From Corynebacterium sp. HMSC04H06 (GTDB taxonomy: Bacteria > Actinomycetota > Actinomycetes > Mycobacteriales > Mycobacteriaceae): a DNA stretch of 64,000 bases. Below are positions 1 to 8,260 of this stretch, one piece after another. Under the pieces are notes generated by a model. The model saw nothing but the letters and a program-made list of their open reading frames with translations. It ran no database searches and had not been told where the DNA came from. The stretch covers positions 62,001 to 126,000 of the forward strand of contig NZ_KV823421.1 of NCBI RefSeq assembly GCF_001815935.1, given 5' to 3'. Every line of letters begins with the position of its first letter. Within the stretch, counting starts at the first letter, position 1. A program made the translations under genes and the position numbers.

Positions 1-1772
1 GAGGCCACGATCAGCTCGTCCTCGTTGCCAGGCACGATGGCGAAACCGGGGCCCACCTGGCCGCCCGCGAAGGCGGGATCAGCCACCTCCTCCAGCGGGA
101 TGGCCTTGCCCTCGGTGGGCGCGGACAGCTCCGTCACGCCCGCCTTTTCCGGAGAATCAGCGGGAGCAGGAGCTGGAGCGGGAGCCGGGGACGACACCGC
201 CACAGGGTGCTCCATCTGGCGCCGCACCTCGTCGTGTACGAACTGCACGTTGGGCCCGATGATGACCTGCACGCCCTTGGCCGAAGGTCGGTAGACCCCG
301 GCCACGCCGGCGGATTTGAGCGCCTGCTCCTTAACCAGCTGCGGGTCGTGCACGGTGGTGCGCAGGCGCGTGGTGCAGTACTCCATCGTGTTGAGGTTTT
401 CCGCCCCGCCGAGGCCGTCGAGGATCCGGGCGGCCTGCGCGGCCAGCTTGTCGTCGCCTTCCGCGCCGTCAGCCTCGTCGCTCGATCCGTCTTCCTCGTC
501 GTCGCCACGGCCCGGGGTCTTCAGGTTGAACTTGCCGATGAGGTAGTAGAAGAGCCCGAAGTAGATGAAGAAGTAGGCCACGCCCATCACCAGCAGCATC
601 CACCACTGGTTGGCCAGCGGGTTCTGCGAGGACAGCAGCATGTCGAAGAAGCCAGCGGAGAAGCCGAAGCCCGCCGTCCAGTCGAAGAAGGAGGCGATCG
701 CCATGGAAAGCCCCATCAGGATCGCGTGCACCACGAACAACAGGGGTGCTACGAACATGAAGGAGAACTCGATGGGCTCGGTGACACCGGTGAGGAAAGA
801 GGCCAGCGCGCCGGCCAGCATGAGCGAGCCGACCACCTTGCGGCGCGTCGGCTTGGCCCGCAGCGTCATCGCCAGCGCCGCGCCCGGCAGGCCGAACATC
901 ATCACGGGGAAAAAGCCCGCCTGGTACTGGCCGATAACGCCTACGACCTCGCAGCTCGATCCATCCCAGACACCGGGGCAGGAGGCGGCATCGCCAGCCG
1001 CCTGGGCGGCGGCCAGGGTGTCCGCGCCGCCCAGGAACTTGCCGATGTCGTTAATTCCGACCACGTCGAACCAGAAGATGGCATTCAGCGCGTGGTGCAG
1101 GCCGGTCGGGATGAGCAGGCGGTTGGACACGCCGTAGACGCCGGCGCCGATGGCGCCCATGCCCTGGATCCACTGGCCGAAGTTGAAGAAGGCGGTATAC
1201 AGCACCGGCCAGAGGAAGTAGAATACCCCGGCCAGCACTATGGAAAACAGGGAGGTCAAGATGGGAACCAGGCGCCGGCCGGAGAAGAACGCCAGCGCGT
1301 CCGGCAGCTTGGTGGCATGAAAGCGGTTGTAGGTCCACGCGGCGAGCACGCCGACGAAGATGCCCAGCAGCACGTTCGCCGGGCCGACCGCGTCCCAGCC
1401 TTGCGCCGCCCACTCGAGGGCCTGGTCACCCTCCAGGGCGGCAGGGTCCTCGATACCGCGGTAGTTGGCCACGGCCTCCGGACCGACCAGCTTGGTGACG
1501 GTGAAAAACCCGAGGAAGCCCGACAGCGCGGCCGCGCCGTTGGAGTCCTTGGCCAGCCCGAAGGAGATGGCGATGGCGAAGAGCACGCCGAGGTTATCCA
1601 GCACCGCCCCGCCGGCCTGCTGGAAGACGGAGGCCAAGAAACTTAAGCGTTCACCTCCCCGGGCGTCGAGGAAGTAGCCGATGCCGGTCATCAGCGCCGC
1701 GACCGGCAGCACCGCCACCGCGCCCATCAGCGCCTTTCCGAGCTTTTGCAGCGGTCCCATGACCTTGTCCAT
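1..1772 (-). CDS. nagE: PTS N-acetylglucosamine-type permease EIICBA (3' end outside window)
   Basis: Membrane permease that imports and phosphorylates a hexose derivative, most likely N-acetylglucosamine. The visible ~590 codons run EIIC, EIIB, then the start of EIIA. EIIC begins at the N-terminus with a hydrophobic run (VLPVAALMTGIGYFL) and carries LLIPTGLHHALN and FLTGVTEPIEF, typical of the glucose/GlcNAc family. EIIB has the phospho-cysteine motif CTTRLR near residue 480. The window edge cuts the protein just inside EIIA (KAIPLEEV). The C-B-A order and close resemblance to E. coli NagE favour NagE over corynebacterial PtsG, which starts with EIIB. ATG at 1772 has a good AAGGAG ribosome site. 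It lies 38 bp after ispF on the same strand and may be cotranscribed with it. The exact sugar is inferred. Confidence 0.85.
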   Translation of the reverse strand, partial: MDKVMGPLQKLGKALMGAVAVLPVAALMTGIGYFLDARGGERLSFLASVFQQAGGAVLDNLGVLFAIAISFGLAKDSNGAAALSGFLGFFTVTKLVGPEAVANYRGIEDPAALEGDQALEWAAQGWDAVGPANVLLGIFVGVLAAWTYNRFHATKLPDALAFFSGRRLVPILTSLFSIVLAGVFYFLWPVLYTAFFNFGQWIQGMGAIGAGVYGVSNRLLIPTGLHHALNAIFWFDVVGINDIGKFLGGADTLAAAQAAGDAASCPGVWDGSSCEVVGVIGQYQAGFFPVMMFGLPGAALAMTLRAKPTRRKVVGSLMLAGALASFLTGVTEPIEFSFMFVAPLLFVVHAILMGLSMAIASFFDWTAGFGFSAGFFDMLLSSQNPLANQWWMLLVMGVAYFFIYFGLFYYLIGKFNLKTPGRGDDEEDGSSDEADGAEGDDKLAAQAARILDGLGGAENLNTMEYCTTRLRTTVHDPQLVKEQALKSAGVAGVYRPSAKGVQVIIGPNVQFVHDEVRRQMEHPVAVSSPAPAPAPAPADSPEKAGVTELSAPTEGKAIPLEEVADPAFAGGQVGPGFAIVPGNEDELIVA

Positions 1773-1810
1773 GGCGCTTTACTCCTTAGCTTTTTTAAAA
1801 AACCGAAAGA

Positions 1811-2299
1811 TTAGTCCCGGCAGGAATACACCAGGGCGGTGGCAATGGCCGCACGGCCTTCCTTGCGGCCGGTAAAGCCCAGGTGATCGGTGGTGGTAGC
1901 GGAAACGCTCACGGGAGCGCCCAGGACCTCGGTGAGGGTGCGCTCGGCCTCCTCGCGCCGCGGCCCCATCTTCGGGGTTTGCCCGATGAGCTGCGCGGAA
2001 GCGTTGCCAATCCGGTAGCCGTGCGCGACCAAGAATTCCCGGCACTCGGTGAGCAGGCGGGCTCCGGATACGTTGTCGTATTCGGCCCGGCCCACGCCCA
2101 CGAACGAGCCCAGATCCCCCAGCCCCGCGGCCGACAGGAGGGCGTCGACCAAGGCATGGGAGACCACGTCCCCGTCGGAGTGGCCCTCGCAGCCGTCGTC
2201 GTCGGCGAAGAGCAGACCGGCTATCCAGCAAGGCTTGCCGGCTTCGATCTGGTGGGCGTCGCTAGCGATGCCCACCTTGGGCAGAATCGGTTCGTTCAT
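1811..2299 (-). CDS. ispF: 2-C-methyl-D-erythritol 2,4-cyclodiphosphate synthase
   Basis: Fifth enzyme of the MEP isoprenoid pathway; cyclises CDP-methylerythritol 2-phosphate with loss of CMP. The product is 162 aa, normal for the family. The metal-binding D-x-H appears as SDAH near the N-terminus, and the family signature [16 protein letters not shown] lies near residue 45. The frame opens at an upstream TTG, but ATG at 2299 is chosen because a GAGG site sits 7-8 nt before it. The start overlaps the end of ispD by 38 bp, implying translational coupling in a carD-ispD-ispF operon. Its product feeds isoprenoids, including the precursor for the nearby crtB/crtI. Confidence 0.95.
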   Translation of the reverse strand: MNEPILPKVGIASDAHQIEAGKPCWIAGLLFADDDGCEGHSDGDVVSHALVDALLSAAGLGDLGSFVGVGRAEYDNVSGARLLTECREFLVAHGYRIGNASAQLIGQTPKMGPRREEAERTLTEVLGAPVSVSATTTDHLGFTGRKEGRAAIATALVYSCRD

Positions 2300-3029
2300 T
2301 AGGCACCTCAAAAACTGTGGGTTCAGCCTCAGATACTACGGCTTGAGCCAGCCGCAGATCTATAGGGGTAGTGATTTTAAATGCCATGGCATCACCTGTC
2401 ACCGTCACGACCGGGCAGCCGAACCATTCCATGAGGCTCGCGTCGTCGGTGGCGACGAACTCGCGGGACTTGGCGGCAAAATAAGCCTCGTTGGCCCGGC
2501 GCAGGGTGGCTAGGTCGAAGCCCTGCGGGGTCTGGACCGCGCGCAGCAGGCTGCGGTCCGGCGTGGAGCGCACCCGGGAGGTATCCCCGGCCGCCACCTC
2601 TTTGATGGTGTCGGCGACCGGCAGCACCGGGATGACGGCCGGCGCCCCGTCCAGCACCTTGCGCACGACCCGGCTAATCATCCCCGGGGGCGTGAGCGCG
2701 CGGGCGGCGTCGTGGACCAGCACGACCGCGTCTTCGTGTTCAATGGCCTGCAGCCCAGCCCAGACCGAGTCGGCGCGTTCGCCGCCGCCGGCGACAAAGC
2801 GCAGCGGGATCTCCTTGACCTGGCGGGCCAGGGCGCGCTCGGCGTGGGCGCGCATGACGGGGTTGATGAGGACGACGACCTCGTCCACCACGGCGGAGTT
2901 AATCATCGCCTGGACGGAGCGTTCCAGCAGGCTGCGGTCGGCCAGCTCGACGTAGGCCTTCGGTAGCTCAGCGCCCAGCCGCGTGCCGCTGCCGGCGGCG
3001 GCGATGAGCGCGATAACCCGGCGAGTCAT
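2262..3029 (-). CDS. ispD: 2-C-methyl-D-erythritol 4-phosphate cytidylyltransferase
   Basis: Third step of the MEP pathway; transfers CMP from CTP to methylerythritol phosphate. It is 255 aa with the N-terminal nucleotide-binding loop [10 protein letters not shown], the [10 protein letters not shown] metal/substrate segment and a late [16 protein letters not shown] stretch, all typical of IspD. The ATG shares one base with the carD stop (TAATG), so the two are translationally coupled. IspF follows with a 38-bp overlap. This is a standard actinobacterial carD-ispD-ispF arrangement. Confidence 0.95.
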   Translation of the reverse strand: MTRRVIALIAAAGSGTRLGAELPKAYVELADRSLLERSVQAMINSAVVDEVVVLINPVMRAHAERALARQVKEIPLRFVAGGGERADSVWAGLQAIEHEDAVVLVHDAARALTPPGMISRVVRKVLDGAPAVIPVLPVADTIKEVAAGDTSRVRSTPDRSLLRAVQTPQGFDLATLRRANEAYFAAKSREFVATDDASLMEWFGCPVVTVTGDAMAFKITTPIDLRLAQAVVSEAEPTVFEVPNERTDSAQGGHR

Positions 3030-3616
3030 TAGTCTTCGTCGTCGAAGGACAGGTCGCCCAGGTCGACGTCGTCGGTGTCGACGTCGGTAGTCACCGACTT
3101 GTCCTCAACCAGGCCGGCGGCGCGGTGGCGCTCGATGGTGGCGTTGATTTCGTCCATCATCTTGTCCGCCTTCGCGTCATCGACCGGCTTGGCCAGGGCC
3201 AGCTCGCCGACGAGGATCTGGCGGGCCTTGACCAGCATGCGCTTCTCGCCCGCGGACAGGCCCCGGTCCTGATCACGGCGCCAGAGGTCGCGCACGACTT
3301 CGGCGACCTTGTTGATGTCACCGGAGGCCAGGCGCTCCTGGTTGGCCTTGTAGCGGCGAGACCAGTTGCCGGCCTCCTCCACGTCCTCTTCGCGCAGGAC
3401 GGAGAAGACCTTTTCCAGGCCTTCCTTGCCCACCACGTCGCGCACGCCGACCTTCTTGGCGTTCTTGGAGGGCACACGGACAACCAAGTCGGACTGGTTG
3501 ATGTGGAGCACCAAGTACTCCAGCTTCTCGCCGCCCATTTCGCGCTGCTCAATGTCTTCGATCACCGCAGCGCCGTGGTGCGGGTAAACAACCACCTCTC
3601 CGACCTTGAACTCCAT
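3029..3616 (-). CDS. carD: CarD family RNA polymerase-binding transcription regulator
   Basis: 195-aa essential-type regulator that binds the RNA polymerase beta subunit and stabilises open complexes, particularly at rRNA promoters (known for mycobacterial CarD). The N-terminal Tudor-like RNAP-interaction domain starts [15 protein letters not shown]; the helical DNA-binding domain follows, including [17 protein letters not shown] with the conserved Trp. The C-terminus carries an acidic tail ([16 protein letters not shown]), longer than the mycobacterial protein. ATG 3616 is chosen over a far upstream start because an AAGGAG site precedes it. It is the first gene of the carD-ispD-ispF operon. 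Confidence 0.94.
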   Translation of the reverse strand: MEFKVGEVVVYPHHGAAVIEDIEQREMGGEKLEYLVLHINQSDLVVRVPSKNAKKVGVRDVVGKEGLEKVFSVLREEDVEEAGNWSRRYKANQERLASGDINKVAEVVRDLWRRDQDRGLSAGEKRMLVKARQILVGELALAKPVDDAKADKMMDEINATIERHRAAGLVEDKSVTTDVDTDDVDLGDLSFDDED

Positions 3617-3655
3617 TGCCACTCCTTGCTCGATTGTTAAAGAGGTACCCCTAAA

Positions 3656-3670
3656 GCCTGCCTGGCAGGC
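3656..3670. repeat. 15-bp perfect palindrome in the carD leader
   Basis: GCCTGCC-T-GGCAGGC, a 7-bp perfect inverted repeat around one base. It lies about 40 bp upstream of the carD start, between a TAGAAT -10-like hexamer (3684-3689, minus strand) and the ribosome site, so within the predicted leader or at the start region of transcription. It could be an operator or a short RNA hairpin. No regulator is identified. Confidence 0.5.
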
Positions 3671-3683
3671 ACATAGGACAAAT

Positions 3684-3689
3684 ATTCTA
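3684..3689 (-). promoter_or_regulatory. Probable -10 element of the carD operon
   Basis: TAGAAT on the minus strand, a close match to the actinobacterial SigA -10 (TANNNT), 68 bp upstream of the carD ATG. No convincing -35 is visible, which is common in this genus. Confidence 0.45.
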
Positions 3690-3798
3690 CCACGCGGCAC
3701 CTCCCCCGGGTCCGGCCGGCTACATCCCCCAAAAGTACACCCCCAATTGCCCTCCCTAGAGCGGGGGCTAGGTCACGTTGGGGTTGAAAACTGTGTAC

Positions 3799-3828
3799 TT
3801 GGCTGGAAAAAATACTAGGCTTGATAAT
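3799..3828 (+). promoter_or_regulatory. Probable promoter of the LpqE-like lipoprotein gene
   Basis: A TTGGCT -35-like hexamer (3799-3804) and GATAAT -10 (3823-3828) are spaced by 18 bp, upstream of a leader of about 37 nt that ends in a strong GGAGG site before the GTG start at 3872. It is divergent from the carD promoter. Confidence 0.5.
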
Positions 3829-3871
3829 CGACAAATCCCTGTGATCTTTAGTTGATGGAGGACAACCCAAA

Positions 3872-4462
3872 GTGAAGTCCCTGAAGTCTGCCGCCCGTCG
3901 CGGTGTCATCGTTTCGGTTACCGCTGCGTCCGCGCTGGCGCTGGCTTCCTGCTCCGCCGGCCATGTCACCCAGACCGCCGACCAGGTCGCTGCCGTTGAC
4001 GGCTCCGAAGCTTCCACCGAAGATGGCCTGATTGCGGTGCGCGACGTGACCATTCTGGTCGAGCCGGACGACCAGCACGCCTCCCTGAAGTTCACCGCCG
4101 TGAACCAGGGCTACGAGGACCAGGCGGCCGAGCTAGAGTCCGTCACCGTGGACGGCCAGGAAGTCCAGCTGCAGCCGGCTTCCCTCAAGCCCATCAACCG
4201 CGACCAGCGCCTGGTGGGCGACTCCCAGGAGAACCTGGACAACATGCCGCAGGCTGAGTCCGAGGACATCCAGTACGTCGCCACCACCATGCAGGATGAT
4301 GACTTCGGCTACGCCGGCCACCGCACCGTGGTCTTCCAGTTCTCCAACGGCGACATCGAGGTCAACGCCACCATCGCCGCCTCCCAGAAGGAAGCCGGCG
4401 AGTACAACCGCGACGTCGAGTCCACCGAGGGCTACACCACCGAGGAGCCCTCCGGCCACTAA
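3872..4462 (+). CDS. LpqE-like secreted lipoprotein
   Basis: 196-aa predicted lipoprotein. The N-terminus is a signal peptide with Lys/Arg then a hydrophobic core ending in the lipobox ALASC, so Cys27 is the likely lipidated residue. The rest is a beta-rich acidic extracellular domain of unknown function with no catalytic motif that I recognise. GTG start at 3872 is preceded by GGAGG. Its position between carD and radA matches lpqE (Rv3584) of M. tuberculosis, which is the main basis for the name. A hairpin follows at 4481-4499. Confidence 0.75.
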   Translation: MKSLKSAARRGVIVSVTAASALALASCSAGHVTQTADQVAAVDGSEASTEDGLIAVRDVTILVEPDDQHASLKFTAVNQGYEDQAAELESVTVDGQEVQLQPASLKPINRDQRLVGDSQENLDNMPQAESEDIQYVATTMQDDDFGYAGHRTVVFQFSNGDIEVNATIAASQKEAGEYNRDVESTEGYTTEEPSGH

Positions 4463-4480
4463 GCACTAGCTTTCCCATCT

Positions 4481-4509
4481 CCCCTGGCTACGGCCGGGGG
4501 ATTTGTTGT
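4481..4509 (+). terminator. Terminator after the lipoprotein gene
   Basis: Hairpin CCCCTGGC-TACG-GCCGGGG (one G-U pair) followed by ATTTGTTGT. The U-tract is imperfect. It separates the lipoprotein gene from radA. Confidence 0.5.
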
Positions 4510-4548
4510 ATCTGCGGTAATGTCCGGGGCGTGTTTTAAGCTAGGGAC

Positions 4549-5910
4549 ATGGCAAAGAAGCAGCGTCCCATCCATACCTGTACCGAGTGCAACTACGTCT
4601 CCCCGAAGTGGCTGGGGCGCTGCCCGGAGTGCGGGTCGTGGGGTACGTTCCAGGAATCCACGCCGGTCAGCCCGGCGGCCGCGACCACCAGCGCGCCGCA
4701 GGGCCTGACCCCGTCCAGCCCGGCGCAGCCGATGACCAAAATCACCGCCTCGGCCACCCGCACGCAGAAAACCGGCATCTCGGAGCTGGACCGAGTGCTC
4801 GGCACCGGCATCGTCCCCGGCTCCGTCGTGCTCATGGCGGGCGAGCCCGGCGTGGGCAAATCCACGCTGCTGCTGGAGGTCGCCTCCCGCTGGACCCAGC
4901 AGGACCGCACCGCGCTTTACGTCACCGCGGAGGAATCCGCGGGCCAGGTCCGCGCCCGCGCCGAGCGCACCGGCGCGCTCCAGGACACCCTGTACTTGGC
5001 GGCCGAGTCCAACCTGGACGTCGTCTTCGGGCACGTCAAACAGACCCAACCCTCGCTCATCATCGTGGACTCGGTCCAGACCATGCAGGCGCCCGGCGTG
5101 GAGGGCGTGGCCGGCGGCGTGGCCCAGTCCCGGGCCGTGACCGCGGCGCTGACCACCCTCGCCAAATCGACGGGCATCCCCATCCTGGTGGTCGGCCACG
5201 TCACCAAGGACGGCAACGTGGCCGGCCCGCGGGTGCTGGAGCACTTGGTCGACGTGGTCTTGAACTTCGAGGGCGACAAGCAGTCCAGCCTGCGAATGCT
5301 GCGCGGCATGAAGAACCGCTTCGGCGCCACGGATGAGGTCGGCTGCTTCGAGCAGACCGCCACCGGCATCCGCGAGGTAGCCGACCCGTCCGGGCTCTTC
5401 CTCTCCCACCGCGGGACCACCCCGGACGGTTCCGCGGTGACCGTGGCCATGGACGGCGTGCGCCCCATCCTGGCCGAGGTCCAGGCCCTGACTGTGGACC
5501 CGGTGGCCAAGAACCCGCGCCGCGTGGTCACCGGCCTGGATACCAACCGGGTGCCGATGGTGCTGGCGGTCCTGCAGGCCCGGGCCGGTCAGCGCACCAA
5601 TGATAAGGACGCCTACGTCGCCACAGTTGGCGGGGTGCGTATCTCAGAGACAGCCACAGATTTAGCGGTCGCGCTGGCCACGTGGTCCTCCCTGCACGAG
5701 CAGCCGCTGCCGCCGCGCACCGTCGTGATCGGCGAGGTCGGTCTGGCGGGCGAGCTGCGCCCGGTGCCCAACCTGGCGCGCCGGCTGAGTGAGGCCGCCC
5801 GGCTGGGCTACGAGGCCGCCATCGTCCCGGCCACGAAGAACCTGGAGACCACCCTGCAGGTGCGCCAGGCGCAGACGCTGCGGGAGGCCATCGAGCTGGT
5901 CAGCCCCTAG
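4549..5910 (+). CDS. radA: DNA repair protein RadA (Sms)
   Basis: 453-aa RecA-like ATPase involved in recombination intermediates and branch migration. An N-terminal C4 zinc finger (CTECNY, then CPECGSW) spans residues ~8-28. Walker A is GEPGVGKST (about residues 98-106), Walker B is LIIVDSV, and the RadA-specific motif KNRFG is present. The C-terminal Lon-like domain includes VIGEVGLAGELRPV. Length and domain order are standard. ATG 4549 puts the start just before the zinc finger. Its stop codon overlaps the stop of the convergent neighbour in CTAG at 5907-5910. In M. tuberculosis disA follows radA; here there is no room for it. Confidence 0.96.
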   Translation: MAKKQRPIHTCTECNYVSPKWLGRCPECGSWGTFQESTPVSPAAATTSAPQGLTPSSPAQPMTKITASATRTQKTGISELDRVLGTGIVPGSVVLMAGEPGVGKSTLLLEVASRWTQQDRTALYVTAEESAGQVRARAERTGALQDTLYLAAESNLDVVFGHVKQTQPSLIIVDSVQTMQAPGVEGVAGGVAQSRAVTAALTTLAKSTGIPILVVGHVTKDGNVAGPRVLEHLVDVVLNFEGDKQSSLRMLRGMKNRFGATDEVGCFEQTATGIREVADPSGLFLSHRGTTPDGSAVTVAMDGVRPILAEVQALTVDPVAKNPRRVVTGLDTNRVPMVLAVLQARAGQRTNDKDAYVATVGGVRISETATDLAVALATWSSLHEQPLPPRTVVIGEVGLAGELRPVPNLARRLSEAARLGYEAAIVPATKNLETTLQVRQAQTLREAIELVSP

Positions 5911-6632
5911 GACAGGTTGAAGGTGTAGGCCGCCGACGGGTTGTCGCCGATGACGGCGTGGAGGTAGTAGCCGCCCGGCTCCACGGCGGAGCGGTCGTTG
6001 CACTGCTCCGGGGCGGAAGTCTGCCGCGACCAGGTCGCCTGGAAGTGGCGCTTCTTGCCGGACTCGAAGGCCTGTTCACCCTCCTGCACCGACGGGTAGC
6101 AGTCTGTGTCCGCCCACATCCGCTGGTTGGTGCCCAGGTTGTAGACCTCGAAACGCAGCTCCTGATCGTCGAGGTTGATCTGGCAGTCGGCCTTGGTGGG
6201 GTTTTCCACCGTCATGTAGAAGGTGGGCAGCTCGCCCTCGCCGTAGGTGGCCTTGTCGCTGCTCGCGGTGATCTTCAGATCAGCCAGCTGACAGGTGTCC
6301 TTCGCATCAGCGGCCACCGGCTCCGAGCTCGCTTCCGCGTCTTCGCTTTCGCGGGCAGACTCGGATTCGGTCTCGGACTCAGTCTCCGACTGAGATTCGG
6401 ACTCAGTTTCTGACTCCACCGCGGTGGTTTCCGTCTCCGCCGCCGGCGTCGACTCCGAGGTGGTCTCGGCGGCCGGCTCGGTCGCCTCGTCGTTGCCAGA
6501 GCCGCCGACCATGCTCAGCCCCCAGACCAGCAGAACGACGACCACGACGATGATGACCAACGCCGCGACGCGGCGGCGCTGGTAGATCTCGTTGGGCAGG
6601 GGGCGCTTCTGCTGGGGGCTACGGTTAGTCAC
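5907..6632 (-). CDS. Single-pass membrane protein with acidic Ser/Thr/Glu linker (Rv3587c-like)
   Basis: 241-aa protein of unknown function. A short basic cytoplasmic N-terminus (NEIYQRRR) precedes one very hydrophobic segment (ALVIIVVVVVLLVWGLSMV, residues ~24-42), a low-complexity S/T/E-rich stretch (~45-105), and a C-terminal extracytoplasmic domain with several Cys residues that may form disulfides. Position between radA and the carbonic anhydrase matches Rv3587c. GTG start at 6632; a TAAACT hexamer at 6640-6645 places the likely transcription start at or next to the GTG, so the mRNA may be leaderless. The stop overlaps that of radA. Confidence 0.75.
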   Translation of the reverse strand: MTNRSPQQKRPLPNEIYQRRRVAALVIIVVVVVLLVWGLSMVGGSGNDEATEPAAETTSESTPAAETETTAVESETESESQSETESETESESARESEDAEASSEPVAADAKDTCQLADLKITASSDKATYGEGELPTFYMTVENPTKADCQINLDDQELRFEVYNLGTNQRMWADTDCYPSVQEGEQAFESGKKRHFQATWSRQTSAPEQCNDRSAVEPGGYYLHAVIGDNPSAAYTFNLS

Positions 6633-6713
6633 GGCTTATAGTTTATTGCCTCAGCAGCGGCGACGGCTGGCAGCTGGTGGGGCGTGTCTTCAAATGACCA
6701 GCGGTCTCGCAGC

Positions 6714-7340
6714 TCAGTCCAGCCCGTGGGTCACCAGGGTCTCGACCGTGGAATCCTCCAGCAGGTAGCGGGCGCCGACGACGCCGACGGTGCCCTCCTC
6801 GACCTTGCGCTCCAGGACCGAGAGGCTGGCCACTAGCTGGTCGACGGTCTCGCGCACGTGCTGGCGCTCGTAGTCGTCGGTGCTCGAGCTGCCGGCGCGC
6901 TTGGGCTTCAGCGTCGACAGGGCGACCTTTTCAATGATCGCGCGCTGGAAGCCGGCGGGCAGTTCGGCTTGCTGATCCACCACAGAAGCGGTGGCGGCCA
7001 CCGCGCCGCATGACTGGTGGCCCAAGATGACCACCAGGTTGCAGTTCAGGTTTTCCAGGGCGTATTCCAGCGAGCCCTTCACCGCGGTATCCAGGATGTG
7101 CCCGGCGGTGCGGATGACGAAAGCATCCCCCAGACCCAGGTCGAAGAGGATCTCCACAGGCGCGCGGGAATCCGAGCACGACAGGACCACCACGCGGGGA
7201 TCTTGCCCATCGCGCAGGCCGGCGCGCCGTTCCTCGTCACTGTGCGGGTGCAACGGAGAGTTGTCGCGGAAGCGTGCGTTGCCGGCTTGGAGGGTCTCCC
7301 AGACTTCCCGGGGACTTTGCTTTTTATCTTTAAGTGGCAT
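6714..7340 (-). CDS. canB: Beta-class carbonic anhydrase
   Basis: 208-aa zinc enzyme interconverting CO2 and bicarbonate, supplying carboxylases in the cytoplasm. Zinc ligands are visible as CSDSRAP (Cys-x-Asp-x-Arg) and GHQSCGA (His-x2-Cys). Length is normal. ATG 7340 lies exactly 7 nt after a perfect TATAAT on the minus strand (7348-7353), so the transcript is probably leaderless. It is divergent from mutY, as Rv3588c/Rv3589 are in M. tuberculosis. Confidence 0.94.
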   Translation of the reverse strand: MPLKDKKQSPREVWETLQAGNARFRDNSPLHPHSDEERRAGLRDGQDPRVVVLSCSDSRAPVEILFDLGLGDAFVIRTAGHILDTAVKGSLEYALENLNCNLVVILGHQSCGAVAATASVVDQQAELPAGFQRAIIEKVALSTLKPKRAGSSSTDDYERQHVRETVDQLVASLSVLERKVEEGTVGVVGARYLLEDSTVETLVTHGLD

Positions 7341-7347
7341 GGCTCAA

Positions 7348-7353
7348 ATTATA
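7348..7353 (-). promoter_or_regulatory. Perfect TATAAT -10 for the carbonic anhydrase gene
   Basis: TATAAT on the minus strand with 7 nt to the ATG at 7340. This predicts transcription starting at or next to the A of the start codon, a leaderless mRNA. Confidence 0.6.
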
Positions 7354-7390
7354 GTCCTGCGCGCGGCGCCTACTAGACTCCTGCACAGAT

Positions 7391-8260
7391 ATGGATACTG
7401 GTGCTTTGCTCGATTGGTTCGCCCACGCCCGCCGGCCCCTGCCCTGGCGGGCGCCGTCGACGACCGCGTGGGGCGTGTTAGTCAGCGAGGTCATGAGCCA
7501 GCAGACCCCCGTGGCCCGGGTCGCGCCGGTCTGGCAGGAGTGGATGCGCCGCTGGCCCACCCCTACCGACTTCGCCGCCGCCAGCCGGGACGAGGTCCTG
7601 CGCGCCTGGGGCAAGCTGGGCTACCCGCGCCGCGCGCTGCGCCTGTGGGAGTGCGCGCAGGTAGTTCGCGACGACTTTGCCGGCGAGGTCCCCGACGACG
7701 TCGACGACCTACTGGGCCTTCCGGGAATCGGCGACTACACCGCCCGCGCGGTGGCCTGCTTCCACTACGGCCACAACGTCCCGGTGGTAGACACCAACGT
7801 CCGCCGCGTGGTTGAGCGCGCCGAGAACGGCAATTTCCTAGCCCCCAACCCGTCGAAGAGGGAGCTGGACCAAGTCGCCGAGCTCCTGCCGAAAGATAAT
7901 GGCCCCACCGTCTCCGTGGCCTTGATGGAACTAGGCGCGCTAGTCTGCCGCGCCAAGTCCCCGGACTGCCCCGCCTGCCCGTTAAAAGCTACCTGCGCCT
8001 GGCAGGCGGCCGGCTGCCCCAGCCCCAGCGCGGAGGAGCTGACCAAGGCCAAGAAGCGGGTCCAGAAATTCGCCGGCACCGACCGGCAGGTGCGCGGCAA
8101 AATCATGGACGTACTGCGCGCTGCCGATGCCCCCGTCCCCCAGGCCGACATCGACGTCGTCTGGCCGGACGCCCCGCAACGCGCCCGAGCGCTGGCCTCG
8201 CTTTTGGCCGACGGGCTCGCCGAACAAAACGAGCAAGGCCTGTTCCACCTGCCGCGCTAG
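7391..8260 (+). CDS. mutY: A/G-specific adenine DNA glycosylase
   Basis: 289-aa base-excision enzyme that removes adenine mispaired with 8-oxoguanine. It has the MutY-type SQQTPVARV segment, the helix-hairpin-helix GLPGIGDYTARAV, catalytic Asp in VVDTNVRRVVE, and the 4Fe-4S cluster cysteines in CRAKSPDCPACPLKATC (C-x6-C-x2-C-x5-C). The C-terminal 8-oxoG-recognition domain is short, as in other actinobacterial MutY. The stop shares CTAG with the convergent ThrE-like gene. Confidence 0.95.
   Translation: MDTGALLDWFAHARRPLPWRAPSTTAWGVLVSEVMSQQTPVARVAPVWQEWMRRWPTPTDFAAASRDEVLRAWGKLGYPRRALRLWECAQVVRDDFAGEVPDDVDDLLGLPGIGDYTARAVACFHYGHNVPVVDTNVRRVVERAENGNFLAPNPSKRELDQVAELLPKDNGPTVSVALMELGALVCRAKSPDCPACPLKATCAWQAAGCPSPSAEELTKAKKRVQKFAGTDRQVRGKIMDVLRAADAPVPQADIDVVWPDAPQRARALASLLADGLAEQNEQGLFHLPR

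Noticed and set aside
207-1646. Long plus-strand open frame opposite the PTS gene
   Set aside because: It mirrors the codon pattern of the NagE coding strand; its translation is low-complexity His/Gln/Arg-rich with no family match and no ribosome site.
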